From the NCBI RefSeq assembly GCF_011761345.1, contig NZ_JAASRY010000006.1, positions 1-64,000 of the forward strand: a stretch of 64,000 bases of DNA, in the 5' to 3' direction. Below, in pieces: positions 32,108 through 41,279 of the stretch. The notes beneath the pieces are model-generated. The model saw only the letters and a list, made by a program, of their open reading frames with translations. It did not search any database and was not told the DNA's origin. A program made the translations under genes and the position numbers. This DNA is from Thalassobacillus devorans (GTDB lineage: Bacteria > Bacillota > Bacilli > Bacillales > Halobacillaceae). The number at the start of each line of letters is the position of its first letter. The first letter of the stretch is position 1.

Positions 32108-33562
32108 TTAAAATGGAAATTGCCGATATTCATTTTGAACACTGATCCATTTTTCCGTGGTGAACTTATCGATTGCCCACTGGCCATTGAAGCGGCCGAG
32201 ACCAGAGTCTTTCTCTCCGCCGAATGCCACATGAGCCTCATCATTTACCGATTGATCATTGACATGGATCATGCCTGTTTCAATCTGATCAGCAATCTGA
32301 ACGCCGCGATGGCGGTCCTCTGTAAATACAGATCCACTAAGCCCAAAAGGTGTTCCATTGGCCATCCGGACTGCCTGTTCTTCATCCTTCACCTGAATGA
32401 TTGGCATGACTGGCCCGAAAATTTCATTGCTTGCAATCGGCATATCATTCGTTACATCTGTTAAGACGACCGGCTCCATCAGGTTACCTTTAACATCTCC
32501 ATCGACCAATTTCGTGGCTCCTTGCTGGATACTTTCTTCCATATCCTTTTGGATGCGTTCTACCTGGTCCCTGTTGATCAATGGACCGATAACAGTATCC
32601 TCCTCAGAAGGATCACCAGCCTTCAAGCTTTCTACTTTCTCCTTGAATGCTTTGACGAATTTATCATGGACTTGTTCATGGACGATGACGCGGTTGATGG
32701 CCATGCAGATTTGTCCTTGATGCAAGTATTTGCCGAATGCCGCTGCTTCTACAGCTTTATCTATATCAGCATCTTCCAGTACAATCATGACGTTGTTACC
32801 GCCAAGTTCGAGCGTTGTTTCTTTTATATGCTTTCCTGCCAGTTCGCCGATATGGCTTCCTACCTCGGTAGACCCGGTAAACGAGAACACTTTTGGAATC
32901 GGATGCGTCAGGAAATCATCCCCGATTTCAGACCCTCGGCCTACAACCACATTTAATACGCCAGCCGGAAATCCTGCTTCTTCAAATAAATCAGCGATCA
33001 GAAGACCAGCTGTCACAGGTGCATCCGATGCCGGCTTGACCACCACAGAATTACCGGTAGCTATCGCAGGAGCTATCGAGCGCAGGGCCAAATGGAAAGG
33101 GAAGTTCCATGGTCCGATGACACCGACCACTCCTTTCGGTTTACGGTAGACACGGTTTTCCTTGCCAGGTGTATTGGAAGGTAAGATAGTCCCTGTCATC
33201 CGTGTCGGGAAGGACACAGACTCCTTTACGATTCCTCTGGCTGCCTGAAATTCAATTTCAGACTTAACTCTCGTACTGCCGGATTCCTTGATCAACCAGT
33301 CGATAATTTCTTCTTTTCGGTTGTCCATCACTTGGACGAGTTTTTCAAAATAAGCTTGCTTTTCTGCGGGGAGCAGTTTCTCCCATTCTTTTTGTCCCTG
33401 CTTTGCACCTTTATAGGCTTTATCTAAATCCGCTGCATTGGCAGAAGGAATGACACCGATCACTTCTTCTGTATAAGGGTTTATATTTTCTACCTTTTTC
33501 TCACTTGAGCCTTCAATCCATTCTCCGTTGATATATTGCTTTGTAAGGTTTTCTTGGCTCAT
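32108..33562 (-). CDS. Aldehyde dehydrogenase (YfmT/benzaldehyde-type)
   Basis: A 484-residue NAD(P)-dependent aldehyde dehydrogenase. The NAD-binding IGPWNFPFHLALRSIAPAIA (about 138-157), FSFTGSTEVG, the general base Glu in TLELGGNN (about 254) and the catalytic Cys in GQICMAINRVIVH (about 287) are all present; the motif ILPSNTPGKEN and overall pattern resemble YfmT, a vanillin/benzaldehyde dehydrogenase. An aromatic aldehyde substrate would fit the aromatic catabolic genes at 44-59 kb, but it is not linked to them. RBS TGGAGGTATTTAACC. Confidence 0.88.
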   Translation of the reverse strand: MSQENLTKQYINGEWIEGSSEKKVENINPYTEEVIGVIPSANAADLDKAYKGAKQGQKEWEKLLPAEKQAYFEKLVQVMDNRKEEIIDWLIKESGSTRVKSEIEFQAARGIVKESVSFPTRMTGTILPSNTPGKENRVYRKPKGVVGVIGPWNFPFHLALRSIAPAIATGNSVVVKPASDAPVTAGLLIADLFEEAGFPAGVLNVVVGRGSEIGDDFLTHPIPKVFSFTGSTEVGSHIGELAGKHIKETTLELGGNNVMIVLEDADIDKAVEAAAFGKYLHQGQICMAINRVIVHEQVHDKFVKAFKEKVESLKAGDPSEEDTVIGPLINRDQVERIQKDMEESIQQGATKLVDGDVKGNLMEPVVLTDVTNDMPIASNEIFGPVMPIIQVKDEEQAVRMANGTPFGLSGSVFTEDRHRGVQIADQIETGMIHVNDQSVNDEAHVAFGGEKDSGLGRFNGQWAIDKFTTEKWISVQNEYRQFPF

Positions 33563-33657
33563 GGTTAAATACCTCCAGTATTTTATAATACATTCCTATT
33601 TTCCACCTGTGAACAGTTTTCAAACAAACGGAATGCTCAAAGAAGATACCTGGAGGA

Positions 33658-34104
33658 TCAATCAAGCTTCATTAACATGTCGACATGGGGAATCCCATCA
33701 TCCATATAGACCTCAGATATTTCTTCAAAACCAAATGAGCCGTAGAAATGACGAAGGTGCTCTTGTCCCTGAAGAAATATTTCTGCTGCAGTTCCTTGTG
33801 TCCGGATTACTTCAATTGCTTTATCCATCAGCTGGCGAGCATATCCTTGACTGCGATATAACGGGTTAACAACCACCCGGCCAATGGAGATATACGGATA
33901 TTTATCACCAGCAGGAACCAGACGGCAATAAGCAACGATATCGTTTTTATTTTCCAGCCATAGATGTGTGGAAGATTCATCATGGCCATCTAATTCCGGA
34001 TAAGCACATTCCTGCTCTACTACAAAAACCTCTAATCGCAATTGAAGGATCTGGTATAACTTCTGATTAGATAATTGATGAAAAGATTGCTGTTTCCACT
34101 TCAT
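33658..34104 (-). CDS. GNAT acetyltransferase, ElaA family
   Basis: A 148-residue acetyltransferase. LYQILQLRLEVFVVEQECAYPELDGHD near the N-terminus is the ElaA signature, followed by IGRVVVNPLYRSQGYARQLM with the R/Q-x-x-G-x-A acetyl-CoA loop. ElaA substrates are unknown. The ATG lies after GGAGCGAGCCCT. Monocistronic. Confidence 0.88.
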   Translation of the reverse strand: MKWKQQSFHQLSNQKLYQILQLRLEVFVVEQECAYPELDGHDESSTHLWLENKNDIVAYCRLVPAGDKYPYISIGRVVVNPLYRSQGYARQLMDKAIEVIRTQGTAAEIFLQGQEHLRHFYGSFGFEEISEVYMDDGIPHVDMLMKLD

Positions 34105-34248
34105 AGGGCTCGCTCCTTACGTATTACCGAATAATAAGAATACGGTTATCAAAAACTAGAAAACAATGTCATTTATCAGTTTCAGCATCTTACTGGAAGG
34201 GAATTTCTTTATTGTTAAATTTTTATAATTCCAAAGGGGGGTAAACCT

Positions 34249-35634
34249 TTGTTTAGTAAACTATTGCCACTAGATTTACAAAAGTACTTGCAAATGTCAG
34301 CGCAGCAACGCCGGCATGAATTGCAGAAAACCTTATGGTTTATGCCAATTATTTACGTTGTTTCTTCACTCCTGCTCGTAGCCGTGACGCTATTATTGGA
34401 TCATCAATTAAACCTGGCACACTACGTCCACCCTGTTTTCCATGCCAGAGCACAAGCGACCCAAACCCTGCTGGGAGCTCTTATCGGGGGGATTCTTACT
34501 TTAAGTGCCTTCACGTTGAACTCTGTGTTGGTTGTCCTGACCACTTTCAGCGGCCAATTTTCACCCCGCATGCTGTTGAACTTTGTCGCTGATAAAAAAA
34601 CACAGCATGTACTGGGTATATTCCATGGCAGCTTTGTTTACGTGCTCGTCGTATTCCTGTTCGTCACTGGACAGCAAAACGAATTTTATGTAGCTATTCC
34701 AAGCACCACTGTAGTGCTCGCATTTATCACTGTGATGGTTTTCATATTCTTTATCAACCACGCCACCACCTGGATGCAGGTGCATAATATTACCTGGACA
34801 ATGAATAGGGAATCGAAAGAAATTATTAAAGACTCTCTCCGTAATGAACTGGAGGAATACCGGACAAATGAACCCGGGAATAAATATGAAGATTATAGAA
34901 GTCAGGAAGTCATCGTTACGTCTCCTAAACCAGGATATATCCAGCTGATTCATTTCAAAGAAATCATCGAACAGGCGAAAAGAGATGATATTATTATGAA
35001 ATTACATGTGAAAGTCGGTGATTTTACCCTCCGGCATAATCGCCTTTTTTCTTATTGGGGACCGGGCAAAGACAACATCAATGAAGAAGTGTACAGAAAT
35101 TTGATCGAAATCGGTCATAAAGAAACAGAGATCCAGGATATCAAAATGGGGATGACCAAACTTGCCGAAATAGGTGTTAAGGGCCTCGGAAATAATGATC
35201 CTAAAACAGCCATCAACACGATTCATCAAATGGCCGACCTGTTAGTATCCGTAGAAGGCTACATCACTTTCTCCCCTTATTTGGCGGATCAAACCGAACA
35301 AGTCAGGATCATCATGGATTCAGAGGATTTTACTTATTACCTTTACCGCGGGTTTGGTTATATTCGGCATTACGCCGATAAGAACTATCCAATCATCACT
35401 GAAATCATTGTAGCGTTGACTCTGGTTTCTCAATCGATAGACGCCTCCAAGCATGACCAGTTATGGGAGTTCGCCAGTAATACAGTTGACCATATCAGTG
35501 CCCAATTCATTTATGATATGGACCGGAAATATTTGTTGGATAAATTATATGATCTTGCTCTGATGACCAACCACGAGATGGATTACTATGGTGTTGAGCG
35601 TCGGCTGCTAAATATTAACCCAACAGACTATTAA
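34249..35634 (+). CDS. DUF2254 membrane protein, paralogue 2
   Basis: A 461-residue protein with four N-terminal transmembrane helices (about 32-52, 75-102, 122-142, 152-172) and a cytoplasmic C-terminal region. Conserved blocks TLSAFTLNSVLVVLTTFSGQFSPRML and TQHVLGIFHGSF, and LAEIGVKGLGNNDPKTAINTI, match paralogue 1 at 8469-9800 closely in position; the ISPGINDP of paralogue 1 is LGNNDP here. TTG start with AAAGGGGGGTAAACC. Its 3' end overlaps the convergent gene by four bases. Function unknown. Confidence 0.8.
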   Translation: MFSKLLPLDLQKYLQMSAQQRRHELQKTLWFMPIIYVVSSLLLVAVTLLLDHQLNLAHYVHPVFHARAQATQTLLGALIGGILTLSAFTLNSVLVVLTTFSGQFSPRMLLNFVADKKTQHVLGIFHGSFVYVLVVFLFVTGQQNEFYVAIPSTTVVLAFITVMVFIFFINHATTWMQVHNITWTMNRESKEIIKDSLRNELEEYRTNEPGNKYEDYRSQEVIVTSPKPGYIQLIHFKEIIEQAKRDDIIMKLHVKVGDFTLRHNRLFSYWGPGKDNINEEVYRNLIEIGHKETEIQDIKMGMTKLAEIGVKGLGNNDPKTAINTIHQMADLLVSVEGYITFSPYLADQTEQVRIIMDSEDFTYYLYRGFGYIRHYADKNYPIITEIIVALTLVSQSIDASKHDQLWEFASNTVDHISAQFIYDMDRKYLLDKLYDLALMTNHEMDYYGVERRLLNINPTDY

Positions 35635-35909
35635 CACCCAATCACTTTTTTACAAGCAACAATAAACTGATCAGGGGGAGTTGCGATTCTGTAAGTAAAC
35701 ACTCCCTGATTGGTGTGTAAATATAACAACCCCACCTCTTCCCTTACAGGGCGGTAAGAAATATCAAATACATTTTCTAAAGCAAATCGGTAATCCCGGG
35801 ATTTGATTTCTGTTTCAGTCAAAATCAACTGGTGATGCGTATCTACATAGCGCTGACCATCGAGATCAACTTTCCGCACGGTATCAATATAAGGCTGCAC
35901 AGCTATCAA
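35631..35909 (-). CDS. Conserved hypothetical protein
   Basis: A 92-residue soluble beta-rich protein without transmembrane segments. The pattern of strands ending in an amphipathic helix with KKVIG would fit a PH-like domain (compare bacterial PH proteins of Bacillus), but I do not recognise it firmly. The frame is open to GTG 35933, but GGAGGTGGACCA inside it points to the TTG at 35909 as the real start. It overlaps the convergent DUF2254 gene by four bases at the 3' end. Confidence 0.6.
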   Translation of the reverse strand: MIAVQPYIDTVRKVDLDGQRYVDTHHQLILTETEIKSRDYRFALENVFDISYRPVREEVGLLYLHTNQGVFTYRIATPPDQFIVACKKVIGC

Positions 35910-36010
35910 TGGTCCACCTCCAAAAATATTCACATTTTTGTATATTGTAGCGCATTATTAAATTATTATCATGGTTACTGTTTATCCCTTAAAAAATACT
36001 GATAGTTTTG

Positions 36011-36039
36011 TTGACATTCTTCATCACGTTACATAACAT
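36011..36039 (+). promoter_or_regulatory. Promoter of the zinc efflux operon
   Basis: TTGACA (36011-36016), a 17-base spacer and TAACAT (36034-36039). The start point would fall inside the operator palindrome. Confidence 0.65.
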
Positions 36040-36042
36040 AAT

Positions 36043-36062
36043 ATATGAGCATATACTCATAT
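36043..36062. promoter_or_regulatory. CzrA/SmtB-type operator
   Basis: ATATGAGCATATACTCATAT, a 20-bp inverted repeat with perfect 7-bp arms, typical of ArsR/SmtB zinc sensors such as CzrA, directly downstream of the -10 element. Confidence 0.75.
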
Positions 36063-36092
36063 AACCACATAAGAACGAAATGAGGGAGAAAA

Positions 36093-37007
36093 ATGTCCCA
36101 TCACCATCATCATCACGACCACACCACAGGAAATATTAAAGTCGCTTTCTTTTTAAATTTCACTTTTACTATTATTGAAATCATTGGCGGAATTTTGACA
36201 AATAGTATGGCTATTTTATCTGACGCTTTACATGATTTAGGAGATTCATTATCCTTGGGTCTTGCCTGGTTTCTGCAGAAATACTCCAAGAAAGGAAAAA
36301 CAAAAGACTTTTCATTCGGATATAAACGTTTTTCCCTGCTGGCTGCATTGATCAATAGTATTGTATTAATTGTCGGTTCGGTCTTCATTTTAACGGAAGC
36401 TGTGCCTAGGTTGTTGAATCCGGAGCAGCCTGATGCCGGCGGAATGATCATCCTGGCTATATTAGGGATCATCGTCAATGGTGCGGCAGTCTTTCGTCTT
36501 CGCGGCGGAGAATCGATGAATTCCAAAGTAATGACCTGGCATCTGCTTGAAGATGTGTTAGGCTGGGCTGCTGTTCTGGCCGTCAGTATTGTCATGTACT
36601 TCTTTGATGCCCCGATTCTGGATCCTATCGCCTCCATCGGTATAACGGTCTTTATTTTTTATAACGTTGTCAAAAACTTATTCAAAACCATGAAGTTATT
36701 TTTAGAAGGTGTCCCAGAAAATATTGATTATGAGGATATCATTAATAAAATGAATCGATTGCCGAACGTCCAGTCGACTCACCATACCCATCTGTGGTCT
36801 CTGGATGGGGAGCATCACGCGTTCTCGACCCATATTGTAGTATCAGAACATGCTACCAAGAATCAGGTTTGCACCATCAAAGAACAAGTGAAGGAAATAC
36901 TTGAACCTATCCACCTTGATCATATTACGGTAGAAATTGAATATGAAGATGAGCATTGCTCCGTAATGGAGCATGATGAAGAGGAAGGAGGACTGCAGCA
37001 TGGATGA
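36093..37007 (+). CDS. czcD: Cation diffusion facilitator, probable zinc exporter (CzcD-like)
   Basis: A 304-residue CDF transporter with a His-rich N-terminus (SHHHHHHDH), six transmembrane helices between residues 18 and 205, the zinc-site motif SDALHDLGD in helix II (about 46-54), [12 protein letters not shown] in helix V (HxxxD, about 147-158) and a cytoplasmic metal-binding C-terminal domain rich in His. It exports Zn(II) and perhaps Cd/Co in exchange for protons. The operator and the downstream CzrA-like gene, which overlaps by 8 bases, show zinc-dependent regulation. Confidence 0.9.
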   Translation: MSHHHHHHDHTTGNIKVAFFLNFTFTIIEIIGGILTNSMAILSDALHDLGDSLSLGLAWFLQKYSKKGKTKDFSFGYKRFSLLAALINSIVLIVGSVFILTEAVPRLLNPEQPDAGGMIILAILGIIVNGAAVFRLRGGESMNSKVMTWHLLEDVLGWAAVLAVSIVMYFFDAPILDPIASIGITVFIFYNVVKNLFKTMKLFLEGVPENIDYEDIINKMNRLPNVQSTHHTHLWSLDGEHHAFSTHIVVSEHATKNQVCTIKEQVKEILEPIHLDHITVEIEYEDEHCSVMEHDEEEGGLQHG

Positions 37008-37308
37008 TTCCCGTTATACGGATCTTGATGAAGAAACATTATTCCTTGTTTCTCAAACATTCAAGGCGCTTGCCGATCCTACCAGAATCAGAATTCTTAA
37101 CTTATTGTTCAACCGGGAATACAGTGTCAATGAGATAGCGGAACAGCTTCACTTACGCCAGTCGACCGTTTCCCATCAGCTGCGTTTCTTAAAGAACCTG
37201 CGTCTTGTGAAATTCAGACGTGAAGGAACTTCCATCTATTATTCTCATGATGATGAGCATGTATTGAATGTCCTTCACGAAACCATCCAGCATGCCTTAC
37301 ACCATTAG
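37000..37308 (+). CDS. czrA: ArsR/SmtB-family zinc-responsive repressor (CzrA-like)
   Basis: A 102-residue winged-helix repressor. [14 protein letters not shown] and the recognition helix [19 protein letters not shown] are standard. The zinc site of CzrA in the last helix (D84, H86, H97, H100) is reproduced with the same spacing in [18 protein letters not shown], so it should release DNA on binding Zn(II). ATG 37000 has GAAGGAGGACTGCAGC; the frame runs nine codons further upstream. It overlaps the transporter gene, giving an autoregulated czcD-czrA unit. Confidence 0.88.
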   Translation: MDDSRYTDLDEETLFLVSQTFKALADPTRIRILNLLFNREYSVNEIAEQLHLRQSTVSHQLRFLKNLRLVKFRREGTSIYYSHDDEHVLNVLHETIQHALHH

Positions 37309-37378
37309 AAAGCTTGGCATGTCACAAACTATTTATAGCGATAGCCTTCCTTTTTCTTATCATTTAACCCTGCATTAG

Positions 37379-37418
37379 AAAACCGCGCCCTTGCAATTTG
37401 CCCGGCGCGGTTTTGTTT
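37379..37418. terminator. Bidirectional intrinsic terminator
   Basis: AACCGCGCC pairs with GGCGCGGTT with T-runs on the plus side; it serves czrA and the convergent YdaG-like gene. Confidence 0.8.
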
Positions 37419-37840
37419 TACAGCTCTAAGGTTTGAGGAGTAGTATCTCCTTTATTCATCAGCCTGATCTGCTCTGGAGTAATTTTAAGAATGATATAAT
37501 TCGGATCCTCCGGCCCTTGGAACCAGTTTTCCATATAATCGTTCCAATGCTGTTTCTTCAGACTTTCGTCCTCTTTGATTTCTGCCTTCCCTTCTATTTC
37601 AAGGTAGGCATCACCAAAGCCTTCTCCTTCATAACCAATCAGTATATGGACGTAAGGATTCTCGTCGATTTCTTCTGCCTTGTGTGTATCCTTACTTGTC
37701 GGTGTATACAATGTCAGTTCTTCATTAAAAAAAGTCATATAGCGGGAGTGCGGCCGATTATTTTTGACCGAGGCAAGAGTACCGACTTTATTATTCTCAA
37801 GTACCTGCAATACTTTATCTTTCAGTTCTTGATTATTCAT
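37418..37840 (-). CDS. ydaG: General stress protein 26-like FMN-binding protein (YdaG)
   Basis: A 140-residue split-barrel protein of the pyridoxamine-phosphate-oxidase family; length equals that of Bacillus subtilis YdaG. VGTLASVKNNRPHSRYMTFFNEELTLYTPTSKDTHKAEEI contains the flavin-binding strands, and ENPYVHILIGYEG follows. Such proteins bind FMN or F420; the substrate is unknown. The ATG at 37840 follows GGAAGGTGTTATTTCACAG; the frame can be extended 20 codons upstream without a better site. Confidence 0.82.
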   Translation of the reverse strand: MNNQELKDKVLQVLENNKVGTLASVKNNRPHSRYMTFFNEELTLYTPTSKDTHKAEEIDENPYVHILIGYEGEGFGDAYLEIEGKAEIKEDESLKKQHWNDYMENWFQGPEDPNYIILKITPEQIRLMNKGDTTPQTLEL

Positions 37841-37904
37841 CTGTGAAATAACACCTTCCTTTTTTACATAGCTTTCCTTAAGGAAAAGAAAGTTAAACAC
37901 AGAA

Positions 37905-38585
37905 TTATTTTTCCAGCATGAATACCCACATAAAAGTAAGCGCCTGTTGCAGCTCTTTCGAGAGGTTTTTCAGCTGTTTATCCGTGACCCCGCGCTTATA
38001 GACGCCGTGGCCATCCAGGACCTTTAACCCCATTTCCTGGGTCATCGTTTCAAATTCCCACGGCATCATCGTGTTACATATGACACCTTCCCCGTATAAA
38101 CGGCGATAACTATTTATACGAGGCGCAGCGGTAGGTCCAAGTACCCCGATGCACATTTTCCCACCAGGTCGTAAGATACGCTTCATTTCTTTTAGTGCAT
38201 CTGCCGGGACCTCTGTCCACTCCAGACAATTGATGGCCATGATGGCATCATAGCTTTCATCTTCCACATCCAAGCCAGCCAGATCTCCCTGTCTGAACGT
38301 TAGTTCCACGTCCTTGAACTGACGCTTCGCCCGCTCAATCATTTCCGGTGAGATATCAATACCAGTCACCTTGTAGCCTGCTTCATGCAATTTATAGGAC
38401 CCATAGCCATCCCCGCAGCCGATATCCGTAATGAAAGATTCGGGTTTGATATGCTTCTGTAGAAAAGGAATAATTGTCTTACGACTTCCTTCCTCCCACA
38501 TCGTTTTACTATTTTCATTCCAAAAGTCTGCCCGGCCGTCCCACTGTCGCTCTACCTCTTTATGCCATTCAAAATTATTTTTCAT
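37905..38585 (-). CDS. SAM-dependent methyltransferase, class I
   Basis: A 226-residue Rossmann-fold methyltransferase. The SAM-binding loop ITDIGCGDGYGSYKL (about 47-61), the acidic residue in VTGIDIS, and RQGDLAGL are motif I, II and III; AINCLEWT fills motif IV. UbiE-type substrates are possible but unproven. ATG 38585 has AGGAGGAAAATTGTG and is preferred over the much longer frame that reaches into the riboswitch region. Divergent from the ribonucleotide reductase operon. Confidence 0.88.
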   Translation of the reverse strand: MKNNFEWHKEVERQWDGRADFWNENSKTMWEEGSRKTIIPFLQKHIKPESFITDIGCGDGYGSYKLHEAGYKVTGIDISPEMIERAKRQFKDVELTFRQGDLAGLDVEDESYDAIMAINCLEWTEVPADALKEMKRILRPGGKMCIGVLGPTAAPRINSYRRLYGEGVICNTMMPWEFETMTQEMGLKVLDGHGVYKRGVTDKQLKNLSKELQQALTFMWVFMLEK

Positions 38586-38743
38586 CACAATTTTCCTCCT
38601 GTCTACACGCCTCTTCATAGTTTTCGACTGTCTATCCAAAATTCCTTTTTTAGAAAAGTTGTTGCAACATCCTTTTTCCTTCGTTATCATTGAGACACAA
38701 GATAAGCTAACAAAACCACACCAAAACACAATATATTGTATTA

Positions 38744-38905
38744 GCGAATAGCGGATGCCACAAGGCTTAATAGGGAATCTGGTGCAAATCCAGAACTGCC
38801 CCCGCAACTGTAAGTGCTGACGAAACGGATTTCCACTGTGCATGATTAGCATGGGAAGGACCGGATTAGGGTGAAGCGCAAGTCAGGAGACCTGTCACTA
38901 TTCGC
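38744..38905 (+). ncRNA. Adenosylcobalamin riboswitch aptamer
   Basis: P1 stem GCGAATAG (38744-38751) with CTATTCGC (38898-38905). The conserved cobalamin core is clear: GGGAATCTGGTGCAAATCC, CTGCCCCCGCAACTGTAAG and the B12 box AGTCAGGAGACCTG near 38881-38894. It lies in front of the class I ribonucleotide reductase operon and would switch it off when cobalamin is abundant. Confidence 0.92.
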
Positions 38906-38936
38906 AGGAAGTTTCTGCTTCTTCGGGGATTGAGAA

Positions 38937-39002
38937 GATGAAACGATGGAATAAGGCAGCCTTCTTCTCTGTAACGGCCCTCATTATTCCATGGTTTCAT
39001 CC
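38937..39002 (+). promoter_or_regulatory. Expression-platform hairpin of the cobalamin riboswitch
   Basis: GATGAAACGATGGAATAA pairs with TTATTCCATGGTTTCATC just before the terminator, forming a long imperfect stem. It probably competes with, or stacks next to, the terminator in the switching mechanism; the exact alternative pairing is not resolved. Confidence 0.5.
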
Positions 39003-39024
39003 GCTCAAATCGAGCGGTTTTTTT
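39001..39024 (+). terminator. Riboswitch-controlled terminator
   Basis: CCGCTC-aaatc-GAGCGG followed by seven T, 24 bases before the nrd start codon. It ends the leader when cobalamin is bound. Confidence 0.8.
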
Positions 39025-39047
39025 ATTCTTTTTAAAGGAGTGGAACC

Positions 39048-41267
39048 ATGGAAGCAACTTTTACCCATAAAGAAACCAACTGGACTGACTGGCTGAATAA
39101 ACGCAGCCACCGCTTTCCCCATTTAGACTTGGATCAACTGAAAGATACCCAGAACAATACATCGGAAAGTCAGGATCAAACCCAACAGCTGATTTTAGCA
39201 TGCCTGGCTTTGATTGACGAAGAAGCACCGGATTGGACTTATGTTGCTGCGGAAGTACAGCTGGAGCACATGTACAAAGAAAGTTGTTCCAATCGCAGTC
39301 ATTCTCGCCCTTATCAGGGATTTCGTCACATGGTTGCGCACCTGATAGACGAAGGAATCTATCATTCTGACTTATTGACCTCTTATACCGTAGCAGAAAT
39401 GGAAGAACTGGAGGCTGCCATATGCCCTGATCGGGATAAGCTGTTTACCTATATCGGATTAAAAACCCTCCATGACCGCTACCTGGCTAAAGACAAACAA
39501 GGCAGATTATACGAACTGCCTCAGGAACGCTTCATGATCATTGCCATGACGTTGATGGAAAAGGAACCAAAAACGAAACGCATCAGCCTGATCAAAGAAG
39601 CCTATTGGGCCCTCAGCAACTTGTATATGACCGTCGCGACTCCAACCCTGGCTAATGCCGGAAAAAGTTACGGTCAGCTGAGCTCGTGCTTTATCGATAC
39701 GATTGATGACAGCTTACAATCTATCTTTGATAGTAACACAGATATTGCCAACTTAAGTAAACATGGTGGCGGTATCGGCGTCTACCTCGGAAAAATCAGA
39801 AGCCGTGGAAGTGATATAAAAGGATTCAATGGAGTCTCGTCCGGTATTCTTCCCTGGATGAAACAATTGAACAATACGGCAGTGAGCGTCGATCAGCTTG
39901 GTCAGCGCCAGGGAGCAATAGCTGTCTATCTCGATGTATGGCACAAAGACATCCTTTCCTTTTTAGACGCACGACTAAATAACGGCGACGAACGTCAGCG
40001 TACCCACGATTTATTTTCCGGGGTCAGTATTCCGGATGTTTTTATGGAAGCGGTTGAAGCAAGGGGTGACTGGTATTTATTCGACCCACACGAAGTCAGA
40101 CGGGTCATGGGCTTTTCTCTGGAGGATTTTTATGATGAAGAAAAGGGAGACGGCTCCTTCAGGGAAAAATACCAGGCTTGCATCGACCACCCGGACTTAT
40201 CCAAGCAGTCCATCCCGGCAATTGAAATCATGAAAAAAATTATGGTCAGCCAGTTAGAGACTGGAACACCCTATATGTTTTACCGCGATGAAGTCAACCG
40301 GATGAACCCGAACCGTCATGAAGGCATGATCTATTGCAGCAACCTCTGTACGGAAATAACCCAAAATCAGTCTCCTACGATAGAGGAAGAGCACTATGTG
40401 AAGGATGGAAAGCTGCATATTGTTCGAGAACCTGGGGATTTTGTCGTTTGTAACCTATCAAGCATCAACCTCGGAAAAGCAGTACCAGCTAACGTATTGG
40501 AACGATTAATTTCTATCCAGGTCCGGATGCTTGATAATGTGATCGATCAAAATACAATCCCGGTCATGCAAGCTCAATTGACGAATCAAAAGTATCGCGG
40601 TATCGGGTTAGGAACATTTGGCTGGGCTCACCTGCTTGCCCGCAAGCATATCAAATGGGAATCAGAAGAAGCAGTCCAGTTTACTCATAAAGTTTATGAA
40701 GAAATCTCCTACCATACGATACGGGCCAGCATGGAATTGGCTAAGGAAAAAGGCGCCTACCCGGCATTCCAGGGATCGGATTGGGAAACCGGCGAATTTT
40801 TCGCGAAACGTAATTTAAACCGAAATGATAGCTGGGACAGACTTGTAAATGAAGTCTCAAAAAACGGGGTACGAAACGGCTATATGATGGCGGTAGCACC
40901 GAATTCCAGTACATCCCTGATTGCCGGAAGTACAGCTAGTATCGATCCGATATTCAAAAAGTTTTATTCGGAAGAGAAAAAGGATTTCAAAATCCCGGTC
41001 ACAGCCCCGGATTTATCATCAGAAACCTACTGGTATTACAAGGCTGGACATGAAATCGACCAGCACACCAGCATCGAGCAGAACAGCGCCAGACAAAAGT
41101 ATATCGATCAATCTATCTCGTTCAACTTTTATGTCAAAAATACCATCAAAGCGAAAGAACTGCTCGATTTACATGTACACGCGTGGAAAAGCGGCTTGAA
41201 AACGACCTATTATACCCGTTCCACGTCGAGCCAGGATAACTTTGAATGTGACAGCTGTTCATCTTAA
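39048..41267 (+). CDS. nrdE: Class I ribonucleoside-diphosphate reductase, alpha subunit
   Basis: A 739-residue catalytic subunit with all active-site residues visible: C214 in GQLSSCFIDT, N-L-C-T-E in CSNLCTEI (about 430), the third Cys in VVCNLSSINL (about 466), the radical-transfer Tyr pair in KTTYYTRS and the redox C-x-x-C in the C-terminal CDSCSS. It reduces ribonucleoside diphosphates. An extra N-terminal part precedes the reductase core, without a clear ATP cone. ATG after AAAGGAGTGGAACC. The leader carries a cobalamin riboswitch, which suggests that a B12-dependent class II enzyme exists elsewhere in the genome. Confidence 0.92.
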   Translation: MEATFTHKETNWTDWLNKRSHRFPHLDLDQLKDTQNNTSESQDQTQQLILACLALIDEEAPDWTYVAAEVQLEHMYKESCSNRSHSRPYQGFRHMVAHLIDEGIYHSDLLTSYTVAEMEELEAAICPDRDKLFTYIGLKTLHDRYLAKDKQGRLYELPQERFMIIAMTLMEKEPKTKRISLIKEAYWALSNLYMTVATPTLANAGKSYGQLSSCFIDTIDDSLQSIFDSNTDIANLSKHGGGIGVYLGKIRSRGSDIKGFNGVSSGILPWMKQLNNTAVSVDQLGQRQGAIAVYLDVWHKDILSFLDARLNNGDERQRTHDLFSGVSIPDVFMEAVEARGDWYLFDPHEVRRVMGFSLEDFYDEEKGDGSFREKYQACIDHPDLSKQSIPAIEIMKKIMVSQLETGTPYMFYRDEVNRMNPNRHEGMIYCSNLCTEITQNQSPTIEEEHYVKDGKLHIVREPGDFVVCNLSSINLGKAVPANVLERLISIQVRMLDNVIDQNTIPVMQAQLTNQKYRGIGLGTFGWAHLLARKHIKWESEEAVQFTHKVYEEISYHTIRASMELAKEKGAYPAFQGSDWETGEFFAKRNLNRNDSWDRLVNEVSKNGVRNGYMMAVAPNSSTSLIAGSTASIDPIFKKFYSEEKKDFKIPVTAPDLSSETYWYYKAGHEIDQHTSIEQNSARQKYIDQSISFNFYVKNTIKAKELLDLHVHAWKSGLKTTYYTRSTSSQDNFECDSCSS

Positions 41268-41279
41268 GGAGGAATATTC

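Noticed and set aside
38586-38852. N-terminal extension of the methyltransferase frame
   Set aside because: The extra codons lie over the riboswitch region on the opposite strand and carry no RBS; AGGAGG precedes the internal ATG at 38585.
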